Below, piece by piece: positions 37,954 to 47,311 of a stretch of DNA of 64,000 bases. The stretch comes from Hymenobacter sedentarius (GTDB lineage Bacteria; Bacteroidota; Bacteroidia; Cytophagales; Hymenobacteraceae), in contig NZ_CP013909.1 of assembly GCF_001507645.1 (NCBI RefSeq), positions 2,480,001-2,544,000 of the forward strand, given 5' to 3'. Every line of letters begins with the position of its first letter. Position 1 is the stretch's first letter. The position numbers were made by a program, and so were the translations under genes. The notes beneath the pieces were generated by a model, which worked only from the letters and a program-made list of their open reading frames with translations, made no database searches and was not told the origin of the DNA.

Positions 37954-38520
37954 GTGCCTGATTTCGACGAAACCCACAACCCCTGGCAAACCCTGAGCAC
38001 GGAGGTGAAGTACCGCAACGCCTGGATTTCGGTGCGCGAAGACCAGGTGCTGAACCCCGGCGGCGGGCGCGGCATCTACGGCGTGGTGAGCATGCGCAAT
38101 AAAGCCATCGGCATTATTCCCGTCGATGCCGAGGGCAACACCTGGCTGGTGGGCCAATACCGCTACCCGCTGAACGAGTACAGCTGGGAGATTCCGATGG
38201 GCGGGGGATTGCTGGAGCACGACGTGCTGGAATCGGCTCAACGCGAGCTGAAGGAAGAAACCGGCCTGACGGCCGCGCACTGGACGCGCATTGCCCGGCT
38301 GCACACCTCTAACTCCGTAACCGACGAAGAAGGGTTTGTGTACTTGGCCGAAGGCCTGACCCACGGCGAAGTGGAGCCGGAAGAAACCGAAGACCTGCGC
38401 CTCTGGAAGCTGCCCCTGGCCGAAGCCGTGCGCATGGTGATGGACGACCGCATCACCGACGGCATTAGCGTAGCGGGCTTGCTCAAGGCCGAGAAGGTGT
38501 TGGCCCAACGCCGCCCGTAA
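37954..38520 (+). CDS. Nudix hydrolase, ADP-ribose pyrophosphatase-like
   Basis: A protein of 188 aa from GTG 37954 (VPDFDETHNPW). The frame extends back to 37909, but that part would overlap the predicted promoter. The Nudix box ends QRELKEETGL; just before it the sequence GGGLLEHD departs slightly from the GX5E spacing. EYSWEIPMGG precedes the box as in ADP-ribose and sugar-nucleotide pyrophosphatases. The likely reaction is cleavage of an NDP-X substrate to NMP and X-phosphate; the substrate is not determined. Confidence 0.88.
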   Translation: MPDFDETHNPWQTLSTEVKYRNAWISVREDQVLNPGGGRGIYGVVSMRNKAIGIIPVDAEGNTWLVGQYRYPLNEYSWEIPMGGGLLEHDVLESAQRELKEETGLTAAHWTRIARLHTSNSVTDEEGFVYLAEGLTHGEVEPEETEDLRLWKLPLAEAVRMVMDDRITDGISVAGLLKAEKVLAQRRP

Positions 38521-38612
38521 TTGAGCTAAGAGGCCGCGATTGGCCGGCAAGCTTCACGGAAGGGAGGGAGGCTGGCCGGCTCGTACTTCATTATGCCAAC
38601 CCCGCCATCCCC

Positions 38613-38620
38613 TAACTTTG
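38613..38620 (+). promoter_or_regulatory. -7 box directly before plsC
   Basis: TAACTTTG is an exact TAnnTTTG and ends 5 nt before the ATG at 38626. It decides the start choice for plsC, because an ATG at 38593 would lie upstream of the transcript. Confidence 0.5.
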
Positions 38621-38625
38621 CTGGC

Positions 38626-39450
38626 ATGCGCCACCTGCTTCGTTACCTCGGCCATCGTCTGTACACCACCTGGGCCACGTTCTGGTTCCTGGTGCCGTTT
38701 GTGCTTACGTACCCGGTGCAGTGGTTTTTTAGCCGGCGCCCGGGCGGTGAGGGGGTGGTGCATGCCCTGAACCGGTTCTGGTCGAAGCTCTCCATTACCA
38801 TGTGGGGCGTGCCGGTGGAGGTGGTGTGCGAAAGCCCAGTTCCCTATCCCCAGCCTTGCGTGTATGTGGCCAACCACGGCTCCTACATCGACATCATGAT
38901 GCTGTTCAAGTACATCCCGGGCTTTCTGCAGATGATGGGCAAGGCGTCGTTGGCGCGGGTGCCGGTCTGGGGACCGATTTTTGGCCGGGTCTACATTACC
39001 GTGGACCGCACGAGCGCCGTGAGCCGGGGCCGCGCCATGGTGGAGGCCCGCCGCACCCTGGCCGAGGGCAAGAGCATCGCCATTTTCGCCGAAGGCCGCA
39101 TTTCGCCCAAGCCCGGCAAAGAGCTGCTGCCCTTGCTGGACGGCGCCTTCCAGATGGCCATTGAGGCGGGCGTGCCACTGGTGCCGGTGGGCATGCCCCT
39201 GAACCACATGTTTATGCCCGATGTGGAAAAAGGCCTGCGCGTGCGGTACCACCGGCTCAAAATTGTGTTTCATCCACCTATCCCCACGGTTGGGCTCACG
39301 CTGGCCGATATCCCGGCGCTGAAGCAGCAAGTGGCGGCGCAGCTGGCGGGCGATTTTTTGCCCGAGGGCGCCGTAAAGCCCGGGCCGAGCACCTGGCGGG
39401 CACCGTCCGGCAGTGCGTCTTCGCAACAGCCGCAGTCCGCCCATTCCTGA
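38626..39450 (+). CDS. plsC: 1-acyl-sn-glycerol-3-phosphate acyltransferase (PlsC family)
   Basis: A protein of 274 aa from ATG 38626 (MRHLLRYLGH); the earlier in-frame ATG at 38593 lies upstream of the -7 box. An N-terminal membrane segment (WATFWFLVPFVLTYPVQWFF) precedes the acyltransferase motifs: NHGSYID, the HX4D catalytic pair (about His84 and Asp89), and FAEGRIS, the EGxxS glycerophosphate-binding block (about 156-160). It transfers an acyl group to lysophosphatidic acid at the inner membrane to make phosphatidic acid. The C-terminal ~30 residues are Pro/Ser-rich. Confidence 0.9.
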   Translation: MRHLLRYLGHRLYTTWATFWFLVPFVLTYPVQWFFSRRPGGEGVVHALNRFWSKLSITMWGVPVEVVCESPVPYPQPCVYVANHGSYIDIMMLFKYIPGFLQMMGKASLARVPVWGPIFGRVYITVDRTSAVSRGRAMVEARRTLAEGKSIAIFAEGRISPKPGKELLPLLDGAFQMAIEAGVPLVPVGMPLNHMFMPDVEKGLRVRYHRLKIVFHPPIPTVGLTLADIPALKQQVAAQLAGDFLPEGAVKPGPSTWRAPSGSASSQQPQSAHS

Positions 39451-39477
39451 TTTACAAATTATTATTCTGCAACTCCC

Positions 39478-39765
39478 TTGAGTACTGACATTGGCACCCT
39501 GCGCGGCCTGGCCCATTTGGCCCGCCTCGAATTCGACGCAACCCGCGAGCAGCAAATGCTGGCCGACCTGAACAACATCCTCGATTTCGTAGCCCAGCTC
39601 GAAGGCCTGGACACCACCGGCGTGGAGCCATTGGTGCACCTTTCGCAGGAAGTAAACGTGCTGCGCGACGACGAAGCCCGCAACACCGTGAGCCACCAGG
39701 ATGGCCTGCGCAACGCGCCCCGCAAGGACTCGGACTACTTCCGGGTGCCCAAAGTGCTGGAGTAG
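39478..39765 (+). CDS. gatC: Asp-tRNA(Asn)/Glu-tRNA(Gln) amidotransferase subunit C
   Basis: A protein of 95 aa starting at TTG 39478. No ATG lies near the N-terminus, and the alignment with GatC (LRGLAHLARLEFD) requires this start. The centre NNILDFVAQLEGLDTTGVEPL and the C-terminal LRNAPRKDSDYFRVPKVLE are diagnostic. GatC stabilises the GatA amidase for transamidation of misacylated tRNA. gatA and gatB are not in the window. The stop TAG is followed immediately by the TTG start of the next gene. Confidence 0.95.
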   Translation: MSTDIGTLRGLAHLARLEFDATREQQMLADLNNILDFVAQLEGLDTTGVEPLVHLSQEVNVLRDDEARNTVSHQDGLRNAPRKDSDYFRVPKVLE

Positions 39766-42582
39766 TTGGCCACGAAACTGCTTTCGAACCCCGCCTGGCG
39801 GCACAGTTTTCTGGGGGTGCTGGCTACGCTAGCCGTGGGGCTGGCCGTGTTTTACTACTTCACGGGAGAATCTGGCGCGCTGCCCATGCGCCTGGTGCCA
39901 CACCTGCAAGCTATTCCGCTTACGCTGGATGCCGTGGCGGCCGGGCCCGTGCGTTTGCCGGTGCAGGCCAGCGGCTTTATCCTAAGCCTGACCCACAACG
40001 TGGACGGGCCGTTCACGCAGCCAGGAGTGGCGGCTCTCTTCCTAGTGCTGCTGGCCGTGGGGCTGGCGGGCTGGGTGGCTGTGGTGAGCACCCTGAGCCG
40101 CACGGCCTTTGTGGTGGGCATGGTGCCGGTGATTTTCCTGCTGCTTTCGCTCAATACCGAGTCGCTGGGGGTTTTTAACACCGGGGAGCGATATTTCCTG
40201 TACCTGATGCTCGGCCTGGTGGGCGGGGCGGCCTTTGGGCTGCACGCGTTTGCGGAGTCGTTGTCGTTGCGCTGGCGCTACGTGGTGATGGGCGTGATAG
40301 TGGCCGGGCTGAGTCTGATATTGTTTGCCCAAAGCCAGCTGCCGCCGGTGGAAACGGCCTTGCAAATGGCTGCTTATGCCACGCCGGGCGGCGCAGTGCT
40401 GGTGGCGCTGCTGGTGCTGTGGGTGGGAGTGGAGAATATCCGCGCCCTGCTGTGGTTCAATACCCAAGCCGAGCAGCCGGCCAGCCGGTTTGGGCTGGGG
40501 CCGTTTTTGGTGGCCAGCCTGCTCTACTTGGGCGCTTTGCTTCTGTATGTGTGGAACGATGGCGCGCTACAGCTCTTTCCCGGGGTGGCCCTGGACCCAC
40601 TGGTACTGCTGCTGCCTGCGGTGCTCACGGCAGGGCTGGGCCTGCGCCTGCGCGCGCCCAGCTATGCCCAGTGGGTGCCTTACGCCCGGGGCGCAGCTCA
40701 ACTTTATCCGATACTGGTAATGGGGGCCGCTGGGGCGTTGGCTTATGCCTTTGCCACGGCCAATACGCCCTTGCTGGTAGCGGCCCGGAATTTCACCGGC
40801 CTGGCGTTTTTGCTGCTGGGCGGGGCATTCTGGGTGTATGTGCTCATCAATTTTATGCCGCTCATCCGGCAGAGGCTGCGTGTGTACCGCGTGGTGTTTG
40901 AGCCCCGGCGGCTGCCGTTCTATACCGTGTACATTCTGGCGGTGGGCAGCATCGCCATCATCCAGACGCGCCAAAACCTGACCTTGCCCGACCAGGTGCA
41001 GGCCGCCCAATACAACAACCTCGGCGACCTGACCCGCCAGCAAAGCGAAGCTCAGCCCGACGATATGGGCCTGGCCCTGCTGGCCGAACGCTACTACGCC
41101 GAAAGCGGCGACGTGCTTTACCGCTCCAACCTGCACGCGCAGTTGGGCCGGGCGGCGCTCTACCGCTTCCGGGCGCAGCGCCAAAACGAAATCAACGCCC
41201 TGCGCCGCGCCCTGCTCCGCGAGCCCAACGAGAAAGTATCGGTGCGGCTGGCCTCGCTGTTTAACGAGCCCGGCGACTTGTTTGAGGGGCTGGAAGTGCT
41301 GCGGCGCGGGCTGAAAGCGCAGCCGCACAGCGCGACCCTGGCCGGCGATTTAGCTCAACTTTTCACCCAAACGTCCCTCACGGATTCGGTCGCCTACTAC
41401 CTGGATAAGACCGAGCAGCTGGCGCCCGGCAGCTACGCCAGCCAGACCAACCAGCTGGGGTTTTTGTTGAGCCAGAATTTGCTGGAGGAAGCCAAGCGGG
41501 TGAGCGGCAAGCTCCGGGTGCGGGACCAGGAGCCAGCGCTGGCCAGCAATTACTTGCTTTTGCAGCTGCGCGCGGCCACTACGCCTGCCCAGCTGCGGGC
41601 GGCCCTCGGGCCCGACCAGAAGCACGTAGCTCCCGACCCTAAGCTGATGGTGCTGGACGACGCCAGTTTTGCCCAGCTGTACCATTGGGTGCTGGTGAGC
41701 ATCGGGCAGCAAAACAACCGGCTCACCAGCGCGATGGTAGCGCCGCTGGCCCAGCTGGCGGCTCGCGAGGCCAACGCTTCGTACTACGAGCAGCTGGAGT
41801 TTCTGCAGGCGCTGGCCTTGCACGCTGTGGGGCAGGAGCGGGCCGCCCGGCAGCGGCTGCTGCCTTTGGCCTCAGGCACCACGGCCACGGCCGGTTACTA
41901 CCAGCAGCTGCTGGGAATGTGGCAGTTGCAGCAAGGCCAATACGCCACGGCCGCCGATCAATTGGGCTACGCCGCGGCCAATGGTGTGACCACGGCCCGT
42001 AGCGCCCGGTTCTACGCGCTGGCCCTGAGTGGGCAGATGGACTCGGCGCGGGCCGTAGCGGCCCAACTGGTGGCTTCTCCTGATTCGGCGCTGCGAGAGC
42101 AGGGGCGCCAGGCCCAGCAGCAATTGGCAGCCGGAAATCTAGCGGCCAGCCCAACGACCCTGCGGCGGGTGGGCGACGACTGGCTGAGTGAGGCGCAGCG
42201 GGTAGAGCAGCAGCCCAACGGCGTAGTCATTGCCCGGACCGACTACCAGCGCATCGTGCGCGAGGCGCCCTTTAATGAGCCCGCCATTATAGCGGCGGCG
42301 GCCTTCCACACGCGCCGCCACGAGTACGCGGCGGCCTACGAAGCCCTACGCGCCGGCCTCAACGAAAACCCTGGCTCGCTGCCGCTGTTGGGGGCATGCG
42401 TGCTGGCGGCGGCCGACGCCGGGCTGACCGAATATGCCACCGACGCCTTGGCTCAACTGCGCAAGCGGCTGTCTCCAGCTACGTATGCTACTTTAGCTGC
42501 TGACTACGCGGCCCACCAAGCAGCCCGCGCGGCCCGGCAGGCATCTTTCCCCGAGGCGCCGGCTTCCCCACCTCTGCAATAA
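39766..42582 (+). CDS. large polytopic membrane protein with C-terminal TPR region
   Basis: A protein of 938 aa starting at TTG 39766, directly after the gatC stop; no suitable ATG exists near the N-terminus. Residues 1-400 hold about 11 hydrophobic segments (for example FLGVLATLAVGLAVFYYF and YFLYLMLGLVGGAAFGLHAF). The rest is helical and rich in Ala, Gln and Leu with TPR-like repeats such as EINALRRALLREPNEKVSVRLA. No catalytic motif is visible. The abutting start suggests translational coupling to gatC. lolD follows after 12 bp, so it may work with that ATPase, but the function is unknown. Confidence 0.75.
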   Translation: MATKLLSNPAWRHSFLGVLATLAVGLAVFYYFTGESGALPMRLVPHLQAIPLTLDAVAAGPVRLPVQASGFILSLTHNVDGPFTQPGVAALFLVLLAVGLAGWVAVVSTLSRTAFVVGMVPVIFLLLSLNTESLGVFNTGERYFLYLMLGLVGGAAFGLHAFAESLSLRWRYVVMGVIVAGLSLILFAQSQLPPVETALQMAAYATPGGAVLVALLVLWVGVENIRALLWFNTQAEQPASRFGLGPFLVASLLYLGALLLYVWNDGALQLFPGVALDPLVLLLPAVLTAGLGLRLRAPSYAQWVPYARGAAQLYPILVMGAAGALAYAFATANTPLLVAARNFTGLAFLLLGGAFWVYVLINFMPLIRQRLRVYRVVFEPRRLPFYTVYILAVGSIAIIQTRQNLTLPDQVQAAQYNNLGDLTRQQSEAQPDDMGLALLAERYYAESGDVLYRSNLHAQLGRAALYRFRAQRQNEINALRRALLREPNEKVSVRLASLFNEPGDLFEGLEVLRRGLKAQPHSATLAGDLAQLFTQTSLTDSVAYYLDKTEQLAPGSYASQTNQLGFLLSQNLLEEAKRVSGKLRVRDQEPALASNYLLLQLRAATTPAQLRAALGPDQKHVAPDPKLMVLDDASFAQLYHWVLVSIGQQNNRLTSAMVAPLAQLAAREANASYYEQLEFLQALALHAVGQERAARQRLLPLASGTTATAGYYQQLLGMWQLQQGQYATAADQLGYAAANGVTTARSARFYALALSGQMDSARAVAAQLVASPDSALREQGRQAQQQLAAGNLAASPTTLRRVGDDWLSEAQRVEQQPNGVVIARTDYQRIVREAPFNEPAIIAAAAFHTRRHEYAAAYEALRAGLNENPGSLPLLGACVLAAADAGLTEYATDALAQLRKRLSPATYATLAADYAAHQAARAARQASFPEAPASPPLQ

Positions 42583-42590
42583 GACCTTTG
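42583..42590 (+). promoter_or_regulatory. candidate -7 box directly before the lolD-like gene
   Basis: GACCTTTG differs from TAnnTTTG only at the first base and ends 4 nt before the ATG. The same 8-mer precedes queA. Confidence 0.3.
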
Positions 42591-42594
42591 TGCC

Positions 42595-43314
42595 ATGAAC
42601 GCGAACGTAATTGAGACCACGGCCATCGCCAAAACCTACGTCATGGGTGCGGAGGTAATCCATGCCTTGCGCTCGATTACCATCCAGATTCCGCGCGGCG
42701 AGTACGTGGCGTTCATGGGCCCCTCGGGCTCGGGCAAGTCTACGCTGATGAACATCATCGGCTGCCTCGATACGCCGTCCAGCGGCCAGTACATTCTCAA
42801 TGGCCAGGACGTCAGCCGCATGAGCGACAACCAGCTGGCCGAAGTGCGCAACAAGGAAATCGGCTTCGTCTTCCAAAGCTTCAACCTGCTGCCCCGCGCC
42901 AGCGCCCTCGACAACGTGGCGCTGCCCCTCATCTACGCGGGCCTGGGCAAGCGCGAGCGCAACGAGCGCGCCATGGAAAGCCTGCGCTCGGTGGGCCTGG
43001 CCGACCGCGCCCTGCACCGGCCCAACGAGCTCAGCGGTGGCCAGCGCCAGCGCGTGGCTATTGCCCGCGCCTTGGTCAACAGCCCCAGCGTGCTGCTGGC
43101 CGACGAACCCACCGGTGCCCTCGACTCCAAGACCAGCCACGAAATCATGGACCTGTTTGAGGCCCTGTACGCCAAAGGCAACACCATTATCATGGTAACG
43201 CACGAGGAGGATATTGCCCGCTATGCCCACCGCATTGTGCGCCTGCGCGACGGCTTGCTGGAGTCGGATGAGGTGAACAAGGAAGTGCGCGTTCACGCCC
43301 TAGCCAACCATTAA
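42595..43314 (+). CDS. ABC transporter ATP-binding protein, LolD/MacB family
   Basis: A protein of 239 aa. It shows Walker [10 protein letters not shown] (42-50), Q-loop [10 protein letters not shown], signature LSGGQRQR (146-153), Walker [14 protein letters not shown] (Asp170, Glu171) and the H-loop MVTHEEDIA. The [15 protein letters not shown] segment is typical of the LolD/MacB group, whose members power lipoprotein release, peptide or macrolide export through FtsX-type permeases. No FtsX-like permease gene is adjacent, so the partner must be elsewhere. Confidence 0.92.
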   Translation: MNANVIETTAIAKTYVMGAEVIHALRSITIQIPRGEYVAFMGPSGSGKSTLMNIIGCLDTPSSGQYILNGQDVSRMSDNQLAEVRNKEIGFVFQSFNLLPRASALDNVALPLIYAGLGKRERNERAMESLRSVGLADRALHRPNELSGGQRQRVAIARALVNSPSVLLADEPTGALDSKTSHEIMDLFEALYAKGNTIIMVTHEEDIARYAHRIVRLRDGLLESDEVNKEVRVHALANH

Positions 43315-43368
43315 GCCGGCCGCTTCCCTGTTTGCTAAGCTGGGGAACTACCGTTTATCCCGGAAGTC

Positions 43369-43917
43369 ATGAAAATCTATACCAAGACCGGCGACCAGGG
43401 CCTGACCTCCCTCATTGGGGGCACCCGCGTGCCGAAAAGCAGCTTGCGCATCGAATGCTACGGCACGGTAGACGAGCTGAACTCGCACATTGGGCTGGTG
43501 CGCGACCAGGACGTAAACGCCGCCCGCCGGCCGCTGCTCAAGGAAATTCAGGACCGGCTCTTCACCATGGGCTCGGCCCTGGCCGCCGACCCCGAGAAGT
43601 CGAAGATGAAGCTGCCCGACCTCCACCCCGCCGACGTAACGCTGCTGGAAGACGAAATGGACCGTATGAACGCCGAACTGCCCGAGCTGCGCGCCTTTAT
43701 TCTGCCGGGCGGGCACCCCGCCGTGAGCCAGGCCCACGTGGCCCGCTGCGTGTGCCGCCGGGCTGAGCGCATGGTCATCCACCTGAGCGAAGACTCGTTT
43801 GTGGCCGACCTGGTGGTGGTGTATCTGAACCGTCTCTCCGATTACCTGTTTGTCCTCAGCCGCTACATGGCCCACGAACTGGGCGTAGAAGAAGTAACCT
43901 GGAAGGCACGACTCTAG
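43369..43917 (+). CDS. cob(I)yrinic acid a,c-diamide adenosyltransferase (PduO/MMAB type)
   Basis: A protein of 182 aa. The N-terminal ATP-binding motif MKIYTKTGDQGLTSLIGGTRVPKS is cut short here to its signature TKTGDQGLTSL, and YGTVDELNSHIGLVR, ILPGGHPAVSQAHVARCVCRRAER and LNRLSDYLFVLSRY complete the PduO family pattern. It transfers the 5'-deoxyadenosyl group from ATP to cob(I)alamin, making coenzyme B12 for enzymes such as methylmalonyl-CoA mutase. It is a single gene. Confidence 0.94.
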   Translation: MKIYTKTGDQGLTSLIGGTRVPKSSLRIECYGTVDELNSHIGLVRDQDVNAARRPLLKEIQDRLFTMGSALAADPEKSKMKLPDLHPADVTLLEDEMDRMNAELPELRAFILPGGHPAVSQAHVARCVCRRAERMVIHLSEDSFVADLVVVYLNRLSDYLFVLSRYMAHELGVEEVTWKARL

Positions 43918-44083
43918 CCCCGTTGGGGTTGCAGCATTATTGAGCTGGTTTTAACCTGACTACACGGCGCTAGCCGGCTGCCTTTCCTACCGAACTTTCC
44001 TTAGATTTTATAATTTCAGCCACCCTACCTTCAACTTCCGTACTCGGAAAATCCCACCCACCAGTACCCAGAAATTAAACGTT

Positions 44084-45148
44084 ATGATTGACATTCTCCC
44101 CATTAGCACGCAGCGCACCACGGCCTCGCGCCTGGCCGAGCTCGACCCTACCAACCTGGAGTTCGGCAAGGTGTTTTCTGACCACATGTTTGCCATGGAT
44201 TACCACAATGGCGAGTGGCAGGAAGCCCAGATAGTGCCCTACGGCAACATGGCAGTGAGCCCCGCAAACTCGGCGCTGCACTACGGGCAGGCCATTTTTG
44301 AAGGCATGAAGGCTTACCACCAGGCCGATGGGGGAGTTGCCCTGTTTCGCCCCCTCGACAACTGGGCCCGCCTCAACACCTCGGCCGAGCGCATGTGCAT
44401 GCCCACCGTGCCCGAGGAACTGTTTATGCAAGGCCTGCGCGAGCTGATTCGCCTGGATTCGGCCTGGGTGCCCACGGGCAGCGGCAGCTCGCTCTACATC
44501 CGGCCCTTCATGTTTGCCACCGATGGCTTCATCGGCGTGCGGCCTTCGGAATCGTACCGTTTCATGATTTTCACCAGCCCCGTGGGGCTGTATTACAACA
44601 AGCCCCTGCGGGTGCGCTTCGAGCAGAAGTACGTGCGGGCCGCCCCCGGCGGCGCGGGCTACGCCAAAAACGCCGGTAACTACGGCGCGGCCATGTACCC
44701 CACCAAACTGGCCCAGCAGGAAGGCTACAACCAGCTCATCTGGACCGATGCCACCGAGCACCAGTACGTGGAAGAATCGGGCACGATGAACGCCATTTTC
44801 GTCATCGACGGCAAGGTGGTAACGCCCGCCTTGAGTACCTCCATCCTCGACGGCGTTACGCGCCGCAGCGTGCTGGAACTGGCCCGCGACATGGGCCTGA
44901 CCGTGGAAGAGCGCAAAGTGAGCAGCCACGAGATAATAGCTGCCCTGAAAGCCGGCAAGCTGGAAGAAGCTTTCGGCGCCGGTACGGCAGCTACAATTGC
45001 GCCCATTGCCACCATTGGCCACGAAGGCCACGATTATGAGCTGCCCGTGGTTGGCCCAACGGCCTTCTCCAAGCGCGTGGGCGCGGCGCTTGATGCCATT
45101 CGTACCGGCGAAGGTGCCGACGTGCACAACTGGATGGTGCGCGTGTAG
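44084..45148 (+). CDS. ilvE: branched-chain amino acid aminotransferase
   Basis: A protein of 354 aa of the larger, eukaryote-like BCAT type. The PLP lysine is Lys195 in GGAGYAKNAGNYGAAM. Other blocks are HYGQAIFEGMKAY, YIRPFMFATD, VEESGTMNAIFVIDG and GAGTAATIAPI. It interconverts Leu, Ile and Val with their 2-oxo acids using 2-oxoglutarate. The gene stands alone; a strong terminator follows at 45203-45241. Confidence 0.95.
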   Translation: MIDILPISTQRTTASRLAELDPTNLEFGKVFSDHMFAMDYHNGEWQEAQIVPYGNMAVSPANSALHYGQAIFEGMKAYHQADGGVALFRPLDNWARLNTSAERMCMPTVPEELFMQGLRELIRLDSAWVPTGSGSSLYIRPFMFATDGFIGVRPSESYRFMIFTSPVGLYYNKPLRVRFEQKYVRAAPGGAGYAKNAGNYGAAMYPTKLAQQEGYNQLIWTDATEHQYVEESGTMNAIFVIDGKVVTPALSTSILDGVTRRSVLELARDMGLTVEERKVSSHEIIAALKAGKLEEAFGAGTAATIAPIATIGHEGHDYELPVVGPTAFSKRVGAALDAIRTGEGADVHNWMVRV

Positions 45149-45202
45149 CGAGTAACTAAGCGGCAGAATGACTGAGCGACTCACTCATTTTTGCCGCCGC
45201 CC

Positions 45203-45241
45203 AAGAAAAGCCGCTTCAAGCTGAAGCGGCTTTTCTTTTTT
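45203..45241 (+). terminator. terminator after ilvE
   Basis: Arms of 16 bp (AAGAAAAGCCGCTTCA and complement) around a 3-nt loop, followed by a T run. Confidence 0.9.
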
Positions 45242-45302
45242 GCCGCACCTTTGCACCGCCAAGTACATTCCCACTCCGTCACTCCGCTACTCCGTCACTA
45301 TT

Positions 45303-46403
45303 ATGACCGTTTCCCTGAAAACCGTTACCCTCAACGACACGCACCGCAAGTTGGGTGCTAAAATGGTCCCCTTTGCCGGCTACGACATGCCGGTGCGGTA
45401 CTCCTCTGACCTCGACGAGCACCACACGGTGCGCCGCGCAGTGGGCATTTTCGACGTGTCGCACATGGGCGAGTTCCGGGTGCGGGGCCCACACGCACTG
45501 GAGCTGATTCAGCGCGTGACCAGCAACGACGCCAGCAAGCTCGCCGATGGCAAAGCCCAGTATTCCTGCCTGCCCAACCGCACCGGCGGCATCGTGGACG
45601 ACCTGCTGGTGTACAAGCTGGCCGATGAGGACTACATGCTGGTCGTGAATGCCTCCAACATCGAAAAAGACTGGAACTGGATTCGGGAGCACAACACCCA
45701 GGGCGTGGAAATGGAAGACATTTCCGACCGCACCAGCCTGTTTGCTGTGCAGGGCCCCAAGGCCATTGCCGCCCTGCAGCCCCTCACGGACGTGGACCTG
45801 AGCAGCATTCCCTACTACTCCTTCGTGCAGGGCACCTTTGCCGGCGCGCCCGATGTCATCATTTCGGCCACGGGCTACACCGGCGCCGGCGGCTTCGAGC
45901 TGTATGTTCCGAACGAGCACGCAGCCGACGTCTGGGATAAAATCATGATTGCTGGGCAGGCGTACGGCATCAAGCCCATCGGCCTGGGCGCCCGCGACAC
46001 GCTCCGCCTCGAAATGGGTTTTGCCCTCTACGGCAACGACATCGACGACACCACCTCGCCCCTGGAAGCCGGCCTGGGCTGGATTACCAAATTCACCAAG
46101 GACTTCACCAACGCCGAAAACCTCAAAAAACAGAAGGAGGCCGGGGTTAGCAAAAAGCTCGTGGCCTTTATCATGGATGGCACTGGCATTCCGCGCGGCC
46201 ACTACGAGCTGGTAGACGCCGAAGGCAACAAAATCGGCGACGTCACCAGCGGCACGCAGTCGCCTTCGCTCGGCAAAGGCATCGGCATGGGCTACGTGAA
46301 AACGGAGTTTTCTGCCCCCGGCACCCAGATTTTTGTGCAGATACGCGGCAAAAACCTGCCGGCTACCGTCAGCAAACTGCCCCTGACCAAAGGCGCCGAA
46401 TAG
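45303..46403 (+). CDS. gcvT: glycine cleavage system aminomethyltransferase (T protein)
   Basis: A protein of 366 aa from ATG 45303 ([10 protein letters not shown]); sequence between the terminator and this ATG contains a CACCTTTG box at 45246-45253. Motifs are [18 protein letters not shown], the folate-site segment [46 protein letters not shown] and the C-terminal GKGIGMGYV. It transfers the aminomethyl carbon from lipoylated H protein to tetrahydrofolate. The other glycine-cleavage genes are not nearby. The left arm of an inverted repeat starts at its stop codon. Confidence 0.96.
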   Translation: MTVSLKTVTLNDTHRKLGAKMVPFAGYDMPVRYSSDLDEHHTVRRAVGIFDVSHMGEFRVRGPHALELIQRVTSNDASKLADGKAQYSCLPNRTGGIVDDLLVYKLADEDYMLVVNASNIEKDWNWIREHNTQGVEMEDISDRTSLFAVQGPKAIAALQPLTDVDLSSIPYYSFVQGTFAGAPDVIISATGYTGAGGFELYVPNEHAADVWDKIMIAGQAYGIKPIGLGARDTLRLEMGFALYGNDIDDTTSPLEAGLGWITKFTKDFTNAENLKKQKEAGVSKKLVAFIMDGTGIPRGHYELVDAEGNKIGDVTSGTQSPSLGKGIGMGYVKTEFSAPGTQIFVQIRGKNLPATVSKLPLTKGAE

Positions 46404-46500
46404 AATTATGAGTTTTGAATTATGAGTGCTGAGTTGGTCGTGAGATAATTCTTGAACTCATAGCGCTAAACTCAGCACTCATAACTCAAAACTCATAACT
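46404..46500. repeat. long inverted repeat between gcvT and comB
   Basis: Arms of 32 nt at 46404-46435 and 46469-46500 are complementary with two mismatches, around a 33-nt centre. The arms are made of repeated ATTATGAGT-like units. The element starts in the base after the gcvT stop and ends 6 nt before the comB GTG. It could also fold in mRNA as a terminator-like hairpin. Confidence 0.85.
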
Positions 46501-46506
46501 CCAGGA

Positions 46507-47235
46507 GTGCCCAAGCTAGATATTTGCTTTTCGCCAGACTTGCTGCCCCTGTATGACCTGCGCGGCCAGGTAGCTGTGATTGTAGACATTCTGCGGGCGT
46601 CTAGCACCATTGTAACGGCCCTGGGGGAGGGCGTGACGCACGTTTTCCCTGTTGCGTCGCTGGAAGAATGCACAGCCTACGGACAGCAGCACGGCTGCCT
46701 TACTGCAGCCGAGCGCGACGGCCTGCCCGCCGCGGGCTTTGACCTGGGCAACTCGCCGTTTGGGTTTTTGGAGGCCAGTCGGCCAGTGCGGGGGCGGGCC
46801 CTCACCATCAGCACCACCAATGGTACGGCGGCCCTGCGGCGCTCCCTGGCCGCGGAAGCGGTGGTAGTGGGGGCATTTCTGAACTTAGCCGCCGTGGCTG
46901 ATTTTGCCCGCCAGCAAGGCCGCGACGTGCTGGTGGTGTGCGCCGGTTGGAAAGGTCAGTTTTGCCTGGAAGACACGGTATTTGGCGGGGCGCTGGCCGA
47001 ACGGCTGGCAGCAGATTTCGACGTGAGCAGCTCCGATGCCACCCTGGCGGCGCTGCACCTCTGGCAGCAGGGCAAAACCAATTTGCCAGCGTACCTACTG
47101 CAATCAGCCCACGTCCGCCGGCTCAACTCGCTAGAGGCCAGCCAAGACTTTGAGTTTTGTATGCGGGTTGATGCCTACGCCGGCGTCCTCCCGCTGTGGC
47201 AGGACGACCGTTTGGTCGACGCTGCGCTTAATTGA
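46507..47235 (+). CDS. comB: 2-phosphosulfolactate phosphatase family protein (ComB-like)
   Basis: A protein of 242 aa from GTG 46507. ComB features are VIVDILRASSTIVTALGEG, GFDLGNSPFGF, the conserved LTISTTNGTAAL and CAGWKGQFCLEDTVFGG. In methanogens ComB removes phosphate from 2-phosphosulfolactate in coenzyme M synthesis. Homologues occur in cyanobacteria and Bacteroidota, where the physiological role is unclear. The gene is flanked on both sides by inverted repeats and has no neighbour from the coenzyme M pathway. Confidence 0.88.
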   Translation: MPKLDICFSPDLLPLYDLRGQVAVIVDILRASSTIVTALGEGVTHVFPVASLEECTAYGQQHGCLTAAERDGLPAAGFDLGNSPFGFLEASRPVRGRALTISTTNGTAALRRSLAAEAVVVGAFLNLAAVADFARQQGRDVLVVCAGWKGQFCLEDTVFGGALAERLAADFDVSSSDATLAALHLWQQGKTNLPAYLLQSAHVRRLNSLEASQDFEFCMRVDAYAGVLPLWQDDRLVDAALN

Positions 47236-47311
47236 GAATGAGGAATGAGGAATGAAGAATTGGATTTCGGCTGAAGTGGCCGAACTTCCTCATTCCTCAT
47301 TCCTCATTCTT
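47234..47311. repeat. inverted repeat between comB and the MazG-like gene
   Basis: Arms at 47234-47259 and 47286-47311 are complementary with two mismatches and consist of tandem GAATGAG units. The left arm begins in the comB stop codon. The right arm contains the stop codon and last codons of the MazG-like gene on the minus strand. Confidence 0.85.
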
